Positions 1-11,200 of a stretch of 64,000 nucleotides of DNA are shown here, piece after piece (within the stretch, counting starts at the first letter, position 1; every line of letters begins with the position of its first letter). The stretch is from Nematostella vectensis (Eukaryota; Cnidaria; Anthozoa; Actiniaria; Edwardsiidae). Where the stretch lies: assembly GCF_932526225.1 (NCBI RefSeq), contig NC_064045.1, forward strand, positions 4,918,498 to 4,982,497. Direction: 5' to 3'. Below the pieces are notes generated by a model that was given only the letters and a program-made list of their open reading frames with translations, was not told where the DNA came from and made no database searches. Both the position numbers and the translations under genes were made by a program.

Positions 1-312
1 TCCTATTATTTCTCTTGTTATATTTGTTCAATGTCATATCACGCCTGCAATCAGTTCCTTGGGCTGAACCGAGGGCTGCTCGTGTTTCTAAGATCGTTGT
101 CAGTGCAAACAGCGGATGGCAATTCTTGTAGTTTACCGTTATTCTTGTCCAAGGCCGACAAGAATAACGATAAACTAATCGCATGATTCTTCGTTTTTTT
201 TTCATCGTTCAGAAGTAATATGGCAAGGTCCAAGATATATTTTCATAGTAGAGCCCCAAATTGACATTGCCATTTGCACTGTTGTATGTTTGTGTATTCG
301 CGGTATGAGCCA
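1..312. other. 3' flank of first Ly6 gene
   Basis: No gene, RNA or repeat was recognised here. The stretch lies downstream of the stop codon of the minus-strand Ly6 gene and presumably holds its 3' UTR. No AATAAA on the minus strand is obvious. Confidence 0.4.
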
Positions 313-1799
313 TCAGCAATTCACGTTGATCGCGATCATTAATAAGACTGGGAACGAATAGTGCAAGCTGAAATGTGCGCCCGCGTTACACATGTCTCCT
401 GTGCAGCAGTAGTGCACACACGAGTCTCCCCCCTCACATTCTTTTGTTTTGACCGCGCAGGCTTCGCTTGTGGAGCAGGATTTTCTCACGGTTTCCGCGT
501 ATTTAAAAAAGTGTTTGCTGCACACGGCATCTGACTCGGAACACGTGACCAGGTTCTCTTTACATCCAGTGCTGTCGGTTCTACGGTCCGTGCTGCAAGT
601 ATAGCACTTGAGAGCTTGTACTGGAATCAAAATGATCTATTCGGTTAACTGTAATGGACTCTTGACTTCATTTAATATTTGAGGGCCATCATGTGCTAAA
701 ATCCCAAAATAACCATCTGCAAACAAAGTTTAATACTTTATTCACCAAATTCAATTGGAAATATCGCATTATCTTCCCCAAATCCGCCGATGGAAATGGA
801 TGATTTTTGCACTTGGTACTTTGCTAGGATGACAAAATGACGACTGACAGAGGCTGTTTAAGAAGGTTTTAAGCTGTTCTAGGTCCAAAAACGTTATTTG
901 ACAGACAGCTGCTCTTATAATAGTTCCACCCAAAAAGACATTTCCACTACTACCAATGCCACGTAACTCATTATATATTCACTTTGCGAGATGAGATTGC
1001 TGCGTACACCTATTTCAAATAACGTAGTCGGTGCAAACGGCAGTTCTCCTGTGAAAAAATACCATTGAACTCGTGAAATTTCTACTGAATGTAGGAAAAA
1101 ATTGCATAATTTCTGTGATTATATTAGAATCTTTATTCTTACAAATAAATTTACCTATAAGCAGTGATTGCCAATTGCCATTCGCCATTTGCACTGACAA
1201 CGTTTATTGAAATAGGTGTATTAGCATTTACCCGCTTTGCGAGCAGTACTCGTCCATGTAAAAGTTTTTTTTTAGCTGAAACTTCTTTGCTCGAATAAGG
1301 GTCTTTTTCTCCTATATGTGATTATGTTTACAAAAAGGCTAATGTGGAAGCAGAGAATATTTCTTCTTATAGAAGATATCAGGCTCTCATCACGGCTAAA
1401 TACGCCGTGCTTTGATTAAAACCATCAAGTGAAATACGGGAAACCAACATTTTTAAGAGCGTGCTTTTTCAAGATCGGGAAATATTTCCTCGATGAAAAG
1501 AAAATCGAGATGGATATGTAGTCGGCGTTTTTCGCTTTTTGCTTTCTAATTGTTTGTTTTGTCGTTTGAATAAGATACTGTGGCGCTTTCTAGTTCACTC
1601 TTTTTCCAGTTATTACATAAGCGATGAACGCGTGTCAACTCAATAAAATGTATTCACTCGTCAAACATATACCCCCCCCCCAAGCGCTCAATTTTTGTCG
1701 TCAACTCAAAGTTGTTGTTTAGATGTTTTGCTTACCGTTTTCCACAGTAGCCAATAACATCAAACCGACGAGAAAGAATTGTTCAAGTTGAGACGACAT
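313..1799 (-). CDS. Ly6/uPAR (three-finger) domain protein, copy 1
   Basis: Two-exon gene: exon 1 1736..1799 and exon 2 313..620, 124 codons including stop. Exon 1 starts at an ATG and encodes a hydrophobic signal peptide (FFLVGLMLLAT). It ends in phase 1 before GTAAGC. Exon 2 begins after ATTCCAG and restores the frame as VQALKCYTC. The mature domain shows the family hallmark: CYTC at the start, regularly spaced cysteines, and a closing CCTGDMCN. After that comes a hydrophobic C-terminal stretch (FPVLLMIAI), as expected for a GPI-anchor signal, so the product is probably a small extracellular membrane-anchored protein. Its ligand is unknown. A close paralogue with the same exon phase lies at 2904..4738, so this is a tandem duplication. 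Calling the family is safe; an orthologue cannot be named. Confidence 0.85.
720..880 (+). repeat. Dispersed repeat family C, copy 1
   Basis: Carries a block recognisable by CCAAATCCGCCGATGGAAAT followed by a CACTTGGTACTTTGC-like segment and GGATGACAAAATG. Related blocks lie near 13615..13720 (+), 16675..16825 (-) and 42045..42120 (+, diverged). It is in the intron of the first Ly6 gene. No coding capacity; class unknown. Confidence 0.6.
1007..1218. mobile_element. TIR element (MITE) flanked by TA, copy 1
   Basis: The ends form an inverted repeat (CACCTATTTCAAATAACG at the left, CGTTTATTGAAATAGGTG at the right) and are flanked by TA on both sides, as for Tc1/mariner-type insertions. The inner part shares long stretches with 51446..51681, for example CCATTCGCCATTTGCACTGA. 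A shorter element with the same terminal motif is at 14366..14521. No transposase is encoded. It lies in the intron of the first Ly6 gene. Confidence 0.75.
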
Positions 1800-2540
1800 T
1801 CCTCTCCGCCGTGTTGTTTAGCTTAGCTGTCTCAGATTTTATAACGTCTCCGCCAGTCTTTATTGTTATGATGGCTGGCGCGTTACACCTGGCTGATGGA
1901 GCATGTCACGCAATCTTACCGATGAGTTTTTATTCCGTTCAGCTTTCTAGCGCAGTCAAAATAAACTTTGGTGTAATATAAATAGCGTGTATTAGCTCTT
2001 TTTCTCTCACTGAAGGTCGAAAGACATCAGCAGCGTTTTTATGCGTCAAACATAGCGTCCTAGATCTTAAAATAGCCGTGAGATCATACCACTATCTCTT
2101 AATATTAATATAGCGATGACTTGTTCTAACTGTTATGCAACTGTTTACATGTTACTATCACATCCAAAATTTGTTGAAGCAGAGTTGCAAATTTCGCAGT
2201 TGCTCGTTATTCACCGGCTCTAAATAGACGCCCACGTCACTTTGATGCCGAAATTAAGAAATATTTACATGCGCTTCCCTAAAGAAGAATAAAAAAGGGA
2301 AAACCTTGAACCAATACCCTTTCTCAATTTTCAGGATAATTTGCTTTGCGTTTTAACAAAAGTTTTATCTTCATAGCTACATGCTCCGAGTACTCGAATT
2401 GAAATTTTAGAATAGAATAAACATATTTTAAACGAATTTTTATTGTACATTAGAGATAGATAGTACATAGATTAGAATTATCCTTGATTCTTGCATACGA
2501 TAACAGCACAGAGCTATCGACATAATCTGTGTTCTGTCAT

Positions 2541-2687
2541 TTAGGCTAGGTTCAAACGTCGTACTATCCATGAGCCGTATTCAATGCAAATGAATGCAAA
2601 TGAATCAAGTCGATTGTTTCATCTTCATGTGCATGCATTTACATTGAATACGGCTCATGGATGATACAACGTTTGAACTTAGTCTAA
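2541..2687. mobile_element. Hairpin MITE
   Basis: Two arms of about 50 bases are near-perfect reverse complements. The left arm contains CCATGAGCCGTATTCAATG and the right arm CATTGAATACGGCTCATGG, separated by a short loop; the outer ends are TTAGGCTAGG and the near-complement of it. This is the structure of a small non-autonomous foldback element. It lies between the two Ly6 genes. No coding sequence. Confidence 0.7.
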
Positions 2688-2903
2688 GTGCCTTTGATGT
2701 TGATTTATGAGCAGCACTTAAGAAAGCCGTCCTTAATCCAAAACAAATAATCAGTGTTAAACACCTGACCTCATTTTGATGAATACATACTGTCAACAGG
2801 AATTATCTTGAGACTGTTATAAATTACGTTTAGCAAGGGTTTATTTCCACACTTTCAGAAAAATACACATAACTATTGATTTAGAGCCTTTATCTTGCCG
2901 CTT

Positions 2904-4738
2904 TCATTGTGGATTCGGAAACCACCCATTCGCCCTGACCGCGACCACCAAGAGGACTGGGAACAAATAGTGCAGGCTGAGCTGTGCGCCCGCGTTGCAC
3001 CCATCGCCCGTGCAGCAGTAATTCTCGCAGGAGTCGCCAGTTTGACAATCCTTCTTCTGAGACTCGCACGCCTCGCGTGTCGAGCAGTACTTCTTCACTG
3101 TGTTATGGAATTTAAACACGTGCTTGTTGCACACGGCGTCTTGCTCGGAGCACGTGACCAGGTTGCTGTTGCAATTTGCCCCGTCGGGTCCACCTTCTGT
3201 ATTGCATGTATAGCACTTGAGGGCGCTCGCTGCAAGCAAAATAAGAATCCAAGTAATTTCGTATTGTAAGGTGGAGGGGTCCAGTGGAAATGTGGCCTTG
3301 ACACTGGTCCTGGTGATGATATTATTTATATATCTTCCTAAAATTCTGCAGCATTTCTTATCGATCAGACAGATACATTCTAGATTTAGTTTGTGCAGTT
3401 TTTTTTTACTGTGTAAAGTTGGCCCTGTCGTGCGTAGTAAATATCACTTTTTTCCAGACGGTAGCCTAGTCATTCCTAGTAGGTTCGCCTTTACAGTTTT
3501 CGTGTACAGTGATCCTATTTCGAACTCTTAAGGAAAAATTATATAAACTCAGTTCGATTTGGCAGCGTCTCGAGTTAAGGTAGATTAAAATATATATACA
3601 CCCAGTTACTTGAATCATACATGACTAATGAGAATGTTACTCATCGTCTAACAAGAATGATGAAGTACCGTTTCATATATACATGTGATGGATTCACTCA
3701 ATGATAAACAACAGAGTTAAGTATCAAAATCTATTTATATATACGTAACGATTGAATGTGGCCAAGCACAGTGGGGTCTTAGATATGGTATGGGTGAAGT
3801 TTGAAGCCATTTTGGCTTACAGAACAACGTAACTCTCGAAATGCAAGCCCAAATGGCTTCAAACTTCACCCAGACCATATCTAAGACTCCACTGTCAGGT
3901 CAGAATATTTTTTAGAGTTTTACGATTTTATTTCGTAGTAAAGTGAACGGCTTATTCCAATCTCATATGTTTACTGTAAACCATGACACACACAACGTAA
4001 CGTGAACCACTATAATTTATTCATACACACAGTGAGCTTGGGGTACCTGTGGGCCAAGTCAGCTAGAATAACGTTAATTCCAGTTACCAGATCTCGAATG
4101 AGTGGGGTTCTACTGTATTTATTATTGAGGTTGATATTTTGATAGCTCCTGAACGATGTAAGCTGGAAGTTTGTCTTTCTCTTATGGGTCTAGTTTGCTC
4201 GACTGCTTACTGTTTCAGCAAGATCAGACTTTATGCTTGAACGAAATCCAAAAAGTTCAAGCACTTTGGGGAGGATAATAGTCTATTGCTATTTTTCTCT
4301 CGCTAAAATCTCAGCTTTGAAGTAGTTTAAAATTGATTTCAGTTGACATACCTCTTAAGATATAGGCTGTTGAATCTTTCTTTCAATTTCTGTTTTTGGA
4401 CAAGTTAAGCAAACCCAGCGTAGATTCGTATTTACAATAAGCTATGAAGCTTTGTCCTTAAAACTTCCTTCGAACGGAATAAATCAATTTGCAAAATATT
4501 TTTACAGCAGATCTTTCATAGACAAAGCCTAAAGCGCTTTGATAAGTCACACTTGTTCTTGTTTTGCCCTTTGTAGCAACATCATCGACAAACTCGCTCT
4601 TCGTAACGGATTTTCGCAAGAATTCTCCTGTCTTGACATTTGCTGTTTTACCGTTTCACTAGAGATTCGCTTACCTTTTCCAGTAATAGCAAACAACGCC
4701 AAACCTACGAGAATGGAGAGTTTAAGTAACAACTTCAT
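2904..4738 (-). CDS. Ly6/uPAR (three-finger) domain protein, copy 2
   Basis: Two exons: 4675..4738 (signal peptide, hydrophobic core LSILVGLALFAI) and 2904..3229, 130 codons including stop. The donor is G|GTAAGC and the acceptor TTGCAG|CG, again phase 1. The mature part runs ALKCYTCN to CCTGDGCN with the same cysteine pattern as copy 1, followed by a hydrophobic C-terminal segment (LFPVLLVVAV) and a short polar tail. That tail makes the GPI signal less typical than in copy 1. Probably a secreted or membrane-anchored three-finger protein. Shared exon phase, order and sequence show tandem duplication with copy 1. A TTTATT at about 2840 could be its poly(A) signal on the minus strand. Confidence 0.85.
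3769..3894. mobile_element. Hairpin MITE with CAGTG termini
   Basis: Near-perfect palindrome of 126 bases with arms of roughly 48. The left arm holds GTGAAGTTTGAAGCCATT and the right arm AATGGCTTCAAACTTCAC. The termini are CAGTGG/CCACTG, which resembles hAT-type ends, but no clear target-site duplication is visible. It lies within the intron of the second Ly6 gene. Confidence 0.7.
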
Positions 4739-5729
4739 AGCACTTTCTAGTAAGTTTAAATCACTTAGATGATCCTGGTGGTGACTCTTGAAGCTTGTGT
4801 GCAAGATTTGACTAATAGCTTGTGCGCCAGACGTGATTTATGGTCTAGCATCTAAAGGACGCGTTATACTTGACTGGCAGACCGTTTAACGGTTTCCATG
4901 TTACCGAATCAGGATTATAATAAAAGGACCCTGGACTCCAATGGCGTGACGCCGTTGTTATGATTTATTTTTTATAATACCATCTTGTGTTGTTTACTGA
5001 GGAGCAAAGCCAGCCGTCCATGAAGCAAACTTGACGAAGTCTCGCGATGTTGATTGCCATATTTATATTTTATTTGATAAGCGGTTAATTTTGTTTTTAG
5101 GGGATGATTCAACCTCGATCGTCAGTCGGTTGGACATTCCTAATTGTAATTATTATTATTATTAGGAGAACAATATATTTGACGGCCTTTTATTTTAACA
5201 TGAATAAGAAAGCGAGGACAGCTTCTAGAATTCTTAATCTGCGATGCACGTGCAGATAGCTGTACTAATGCAGCAGATGAAATATTTGTCGTTTATGATG
5301 TTTTAACAAAGTACATGTGACCTATAATGCATTTATAATCTCACAATGATAGTTACACGAGTGTTACCCCTCTCACTAACTGTGGGAAATCTTTGACTTT
5401 TGGAACTGGGGTTTGCTCAGAATTTCAAAGAAAATCCCAAATGCAAAGATGCATATCACATTAAATGGCTTCATGGTGGCTCCCTTCTGATTTGGTCCTC
5501 TTTTCCCTCTTGTACTGACACTCTATTCTTCTACTCGTTTAAAAAACGTGTCAGTATTGTGATTTATCGCCAATATACTATATACCGCCTGAAGATGGGG
5601 GCATACATCTGTGGACAACGACTATGTTTTGTTACACTCATATTCTCTCGCATGTTCTTAGCGTAACCGTGCAAGTTACCTTTCAACCCACCAGCCAGAC
5701 TAAATGGGCACAATTCCTTACCTTTTCAG
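4739..5729. other. Gap between Ly6 copy 2 and first visible SFMBT exon
   Basis: No exon was recognised on either strand. The 3' end supplies the polypyrimidine tract and AG of the exon at 5730. The 5' end is probably the promoter and 5' UTR of the second Ly6 gene. No MBT-repeat coding sequence was found here. Confidence 0.4.
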
Positions 5730-8259
5730 CATCGGAGCGCTTCTATCACAACAAGAACCTGATCTTCTTTAACAAAAGCTGCTGTATTGGGCCCCTGCTG
5801 GACCCGGAGAAAGTGAAGGCTTTACCGGACGCCACCCCACCCGGCAAGGTCAGCATGGTGATCCGGCTGGGGCTCGAGATGGTGGCCAAGGCGGCACAAG
5901 ACCCGGAGAAGGTCATGGATCTGATGCAGGAAGGGTGCGGGGTCCGGGTGGTGGTCAGACACAACGGCAAGCTGCTAAAGAAGGTAGGGTGCGACGTTTT
6001 TGCAAGGTGTGGCAAGGGGTGCGGTCATCACACAATGATTCTTCGTGATGTGTGCCTCCTGTAATCTTACTCTCGTTCCTTTTGGACTGGCGCAGTTTGC
6101 AGGGCGAGATTTCAATGGGTTTCGGGTCTGACTCCCAGTTTGTTGTTGTCCGCTTTTTTTCTGGAAACTTTTTTCTTTTTCTGGTTTTCCCAAAAAGAAA
6201 CGAAGAAAACAAAATGAATAAAGAAGCAGAAGGACAACAGTAGTTTCAGCTGATCAGGGTCAGGCAAAAGTTTTATGATTGCTGACTGAACCGCCTCCTT
6301 CCCTTTACCTCATTGTATCCATTTGTCAAAACATTCAGGGAATTTCGGCTGGAATGATAATGGCTAGGTGATTTTTCGGAATTTCCAACCAGAATGCGCG
6401 GAAAACCCTCCAGAGGTTGTCTTGAATTTCCAATTAGATGGATTCGCACGGATTTTGCCTAACCATTATGGAAAAATCTCGGTTCCAGTACTTCTCCAAC
6501 AGCTGCAGTCACGTTCAAGATGGCGGACTACTTTCAATGCGAAGCTTGCGGACCTTTTGCCGTAAGGCTCTTTCCACCTGGTATTTCTAACCTAGTGGAA
6601 AAAAAATCCTTTCCATTACGCATCGGTCATCCCAACCGGATTTTCTGATTAATGGAAAGCACCCCTGTGCAACGAGGGTGAAAAGCTTTGCAATTACTTA
6701 AAGGGGCAATACAACGATGAAGAGTGTTTTTAGCGTTTATTCGGCAATATTAAAAACAGTTAAAATCATGCGAAACCATTAAAATAAATATCCAGGTTTA
6801 TTAAAGGACCTCTGATCTTTCAGATAAATATAATATTGTGATTTGAACGCCTCACAATGGAGCGTATGGAAATGGATTGAAAATAGTACTTTTAAGTTTC
6901 GGAACAGGCTGTACCTTCACTCAAATCTTTAAATTGCAAAAATAAACCAACTACATCCGTTGATTAAACCCATTGTACTGAAAATTAATTAATTTCTAGT
7001 GATCACCCTAGGGTGAAGTGACCAGGAAGATTATACGTTGTTTTGTTGCACAAATTTTTTATCAATCTTTCTTAGAACAAGCGTGCGAGTGTCCCATAAT
7101 CTTTAGGGGCGGACCTAAAAGTGATGGGGGGGGGGGGGGGGGACTTTTCGGAGTTGCTCGAATTTTTTTTCCTGTAAATTCGGAATGCAAGAATTTTTTT
7201 TCGGTTGATTGGCCTGCAGGAATATTTTTTTAGGAGGTCAATTTTTTTCAAGATAATAATATCAACATTTTTCAACAATCTTTTTATTGTGTTCCTGTTA
7301 TAATGTACATGCTTTGTCTTTAATATATCCCATGAATACGTCCCATGGCTGCTTTGCTCAGAAATGATGTGGGTATCAAAGTCTGGACTGAAAATAGTAA
7401 TCTCATTCAGGGGTATAGAATTAGATCTCAGAAAAAAAAGGAAATTTTGCTTGCCCATTAGCTGGGTACAGAAACAAACAGGACACAAAAGACAAGTAGG
7501 AAAACCATATGTCTCATGTATAAAAAATGGAAAGTGATGGTAGTGAGAAGAGTTGCTTGGAATTCAAATGTTCACAATATTAATGATGACGATTGTTGTA
7601 TGATGTTTTTTGCATCAAATTGGGGAATTTTTGTCCATGCCCGTTTGAGCGTTTACTCTTGATATTTTGATGCATTAAGTAATAAAAGGCTATATTACTG
7701 TCACTGTTTTTTATTTGATGAAAATGTTCCCAGTGAATTTGGGATGGGCCTCTTCTCAAAGAACCAGGTACTATAAAATCATGCATCAGGGGTAAATCCA
7801 TGGGAATTCTGGCGCATGAGTAGAGAGAACAGTGTATAGATGGCTGCTCCTGGTTGCCAGTGACCAAAAGAACACACTTTAAAGGGAGAGGTGTCCATGG
7901 ATAGCTATCATTCTTTAGCACTGGAGTCCTTCATCCTTTGGCTTGACAGTCTTTCTTGGTTGGTCGATTCAGATGCAACGACCTTCATGCATGAATTTTT
8001 TTGGTGGCACACTAAAGCTGTTCACATTTTGTTCATTTGATTTTTGCGTGCCAGAATTTTTTTTTTGCTTTGGGTCCACCCCCCTATCACTATTCTAATG
8101 GTCCGCCCCTTATTTCCTTACAGGCCATATCTCGTGTGGACTCACGTCCCAAGCTTGAACGGTACCTGAAGCGTTTCTGTCGCCGTCTCATTTGCTGCGA
8201 GTATTTCCTCAGCCTCAAGCCTGTGGGCTCACCATGTCCTGATCAGTGCAAAGCGGACG
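5730..8259 (+). CDS. SLED domain exons of the SFMBT/Scm-like gene
   Basis: Exons 5730..5983 and 8124..8259 together encode the SLED domain. The first carries [11 protein letters not shown], the PPGKV segment and the EGCGVRVVV strand. The second carries [12 protein letters not shown] and CPDQC. SLED is a DNA-binding module found in Scm and SFMBT proteins. The intron between them holds a 1-kb inverted-repeat element (7106..8109) that ends 14 bases before the second exon. Confidence 0.85.
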
Positions 8260-11200
8260 GTAAGCTCACAAAGACCCCATCCCCACGTATCCGTTTTCGT
8301 TTGAAAACGCAACCTTTTTGTTACGGATACGGTTAACGTCCACACGGGAACGCGAAAACGATGATCGAAAACGCAACGATTTAAAAACGATCTCCAGAGT
8401 GGAACAATTTGAAAACGATACCCATTCGGTGCCGTGAGGACGGACGAAAACGGAACCTTTCGAAAACGATGGCGTGATAACTCAGGTCCAGTCCACTTGG
8501 CGCGCGAGTACGCATGCGCCGTATAACTTGTTATCGTTTTCGTATCGTTTCTGCGTTTTCGTGAGGACGGCTCCTATTAAAATAAAAACGCTTCGTGTGG
8601 ACGCGGATCTTTTTGAAAACAGAACAAAAAGGTTGCGTTTTCAAACGAAAATGGATACGTGGGGACGGGGTCAAAGCCACCTGATCGTTTTGGATACCGT
8701 GCCATGTGGTGTCTTTATTGTGCGGCCAACCATGAAAGAAGGCCAACCACGCCGCCATTTTATGCTCCCGCTCAATGCCTAGTCAGTCAAAGCATCTATT
8801 TCCACCGGCTAAATCTAGCAAGTACCGAAAGTAGCATTCAATCAAATATCATTAATTAAATATCAGATTTCAATCGCAGATGGTTATTTTGATGTGTAGT
8901 TGCAATTAAACCGTTGTATTTTCAATTATAAACAATATTTAAGGAGAAGGTGACCGACATTCTTTAAGCCTTTGAACTCTGCGAAGAGCGAACTACTGCG
9001 ATAAAAATATTATAACCATAAATATGATCCTCTTCCAGGAGAATGTTTCTCGTTGAAATTATTAACACCCTCATTTTTTTTTTATTCAGATGTTACTTAT
9101 TAGCCAGTTTTCAAATGGAAAAAAATATACAATTTTCTGTGCTGAGAATTTTCAGGTTTTTTTGTGAAAAGATCTTAAGGTATTGACGTACGGGCCGATT
9201 CCTCTTTCAGAACAAGGAAACCTTCAAGGCCCCAAAGGCCTAAAAGCCAAGCGCTCACGTGAGTACTTCGAAGTCAAGCACCTCGGCCTCGAGAAAAAGA
9301 AGCGCGGTCGGAAGCGGAGGTCTGAGCTGATGGGTATCCCAGGAGCCAACGGGGCCCCGCTCATAAAGAAAGTCATGACGGATAATGGGATCCCTGTGGC
9401 AGGGCCTCTCCTCTCTAGCGTAGTCCGACCTCGCCAACTCGCGCCCGCGTGCAACCTCCAGCAGAATGGCTCGGTGGCTCGGCCCGCGATGACTTCTGGG
9501 GTCATACCTGGGGTCCAAACCCCCGTGGTCAGATTCCAAGGCCCGGTTGCTAGTGGCCCGGTAACGGTAGTGCGGCCTTCTAGTGCCAATCCCCAGATTG
9601 CACCACGGCCTGCAGTCATTGCGCCCGGCCCGGCCCCCCCTCGGCTCATTGCGCCATCCACTACAGCAACTTTGGTTAAAAAGGTGATGCAAAATCAATT
9701 GCTACTGAAACACCGCTATTAATACCTCCCTGTTATGGAAAAGAAAGAAGCTCTTCCCACCCCGGGCTCATATTTGCAATTATAATCAGAACAATGCCAA
9801 GCTAGCAGTCACAAATTATAAGTCTCCTGTAAAATTGCTTATCTCTGAGCCTAAGTCGGCTAGAATAAAACTATTTTTGCACAGGTGACAAGACAGTTGT
9901 GTTAAGAGATTGATAACTTAGTGATTTGATTTTAAATTTTGCACTATCCATAAGCTAACGCATCTGCAAAAATTATTCTCGCGCTGTGATGAAAATGCTC
10001 GTATTTTAGAGCGCACACAGCTTGGTTTAGCATTATTTTACGATAGATATACACTGTTTTAGATGGACAACTCTAGGAATAATATTTATTTTGGTTTATA
10101 ATATGAAATTCGAATTTAGCGCTTTGAGCAATTGTCCTGGCATGTTGACTCATTGACGGCTGATTGATAACTGATTGTTCTTGAGGCCGGGAGTGATTCT
10201 GTAGTCTGTTTTTGATAACATGATTCTGTTGTCTGTTTGATAACATGATTCTGTAGTCTGTTTGATAGCATGATTCTGTAGTCTGTTTGATAACACGATT
10301 CCGTAGTCTGTTTGATAACATGATTCTGTTGTCTGTTTGATAGCATGATTCTGTAGTCTGTTTGATAACACGATTCCGTAGTCTGTTTGTGATAACATGA
10401 TTCTGTTGTCTGTTTGATAACACGATTATATAGTCTGTTTTTGATAACATGATTCTGTTGTCTGTTTGATAGCATGATTCTGTTGTCTGTTTGATAACAT
10501 GATTCTGTAGTGTGTTTGATAACATGATTCTGTAGTCTGTTTGATAACACGATTCCGTAGTCTGTTTGTGATAACATGATTCTGTTGTCTGTTTGATAAC
10601 ACGATTATATAGTCTGTTTTTGATAACATGATTCTGTTGTCTGTTTGATAACATGATTCTGTAGTCTGTTTGATAACATGATTATGTTGTTGTTCTCTGC
10701 CAGGAGCCCATGCCAGGAACGCCACGAACACTAATCGTCAGCAACCCATCATCCAGCCAACACGTCAGCACCATCATCACGAACATTTCCGGTCAGCGGT
10801 TTGCCACTAGCTCGAACACTGCCGGCACTACAATCACCTTTGGCCCACCCCCAAACGTGACAATTTGCTCATCGTCTGTACCGCCTCCGTTGCTTACCCG
10901 AATGTCAGATACCAATGCTATGGTAAACCAACCATCTGGGCTTGTATCCGGAAGTATTGTTTCCATCACCTCTTCCGGTCACGTGCACTCGAGAGGACCC
11001 CCTAATGTAGTGGTGAGCTCCGCTCAAAGCGTTATCACTTCAGGGGGGACACTTTCCGTGTCTGAGGGTCCGGTACCACAGGTTGGGGTCATCAGAGCGC
11101 CCATTGTCATCCCTCCACACATTAAGGAAGATGGTCTATCCAGGCCCCCCATCTTACAACCTGTCAAGCTACCACAGGGACCCCGAATGCAGGGCAGACC

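Noticed and set aside
2895-3269. Plus-strand frame of 124 codons
   Set aside because: Antisense to the second Ly6 exon, which has the conserved cysteine pattern.
9224-9698. Minus-strand frames of 145-147 codons
   Set aside because: Antisense shadows of the GC-rich SFMBT exon 9211..9683.
10073-10731. Minus-strand frames of 82-193 codons with CYQTDNRIM-type repeats
   Set aside because: 25-bp array in an SFMBT intron; no start context or conserved domain.
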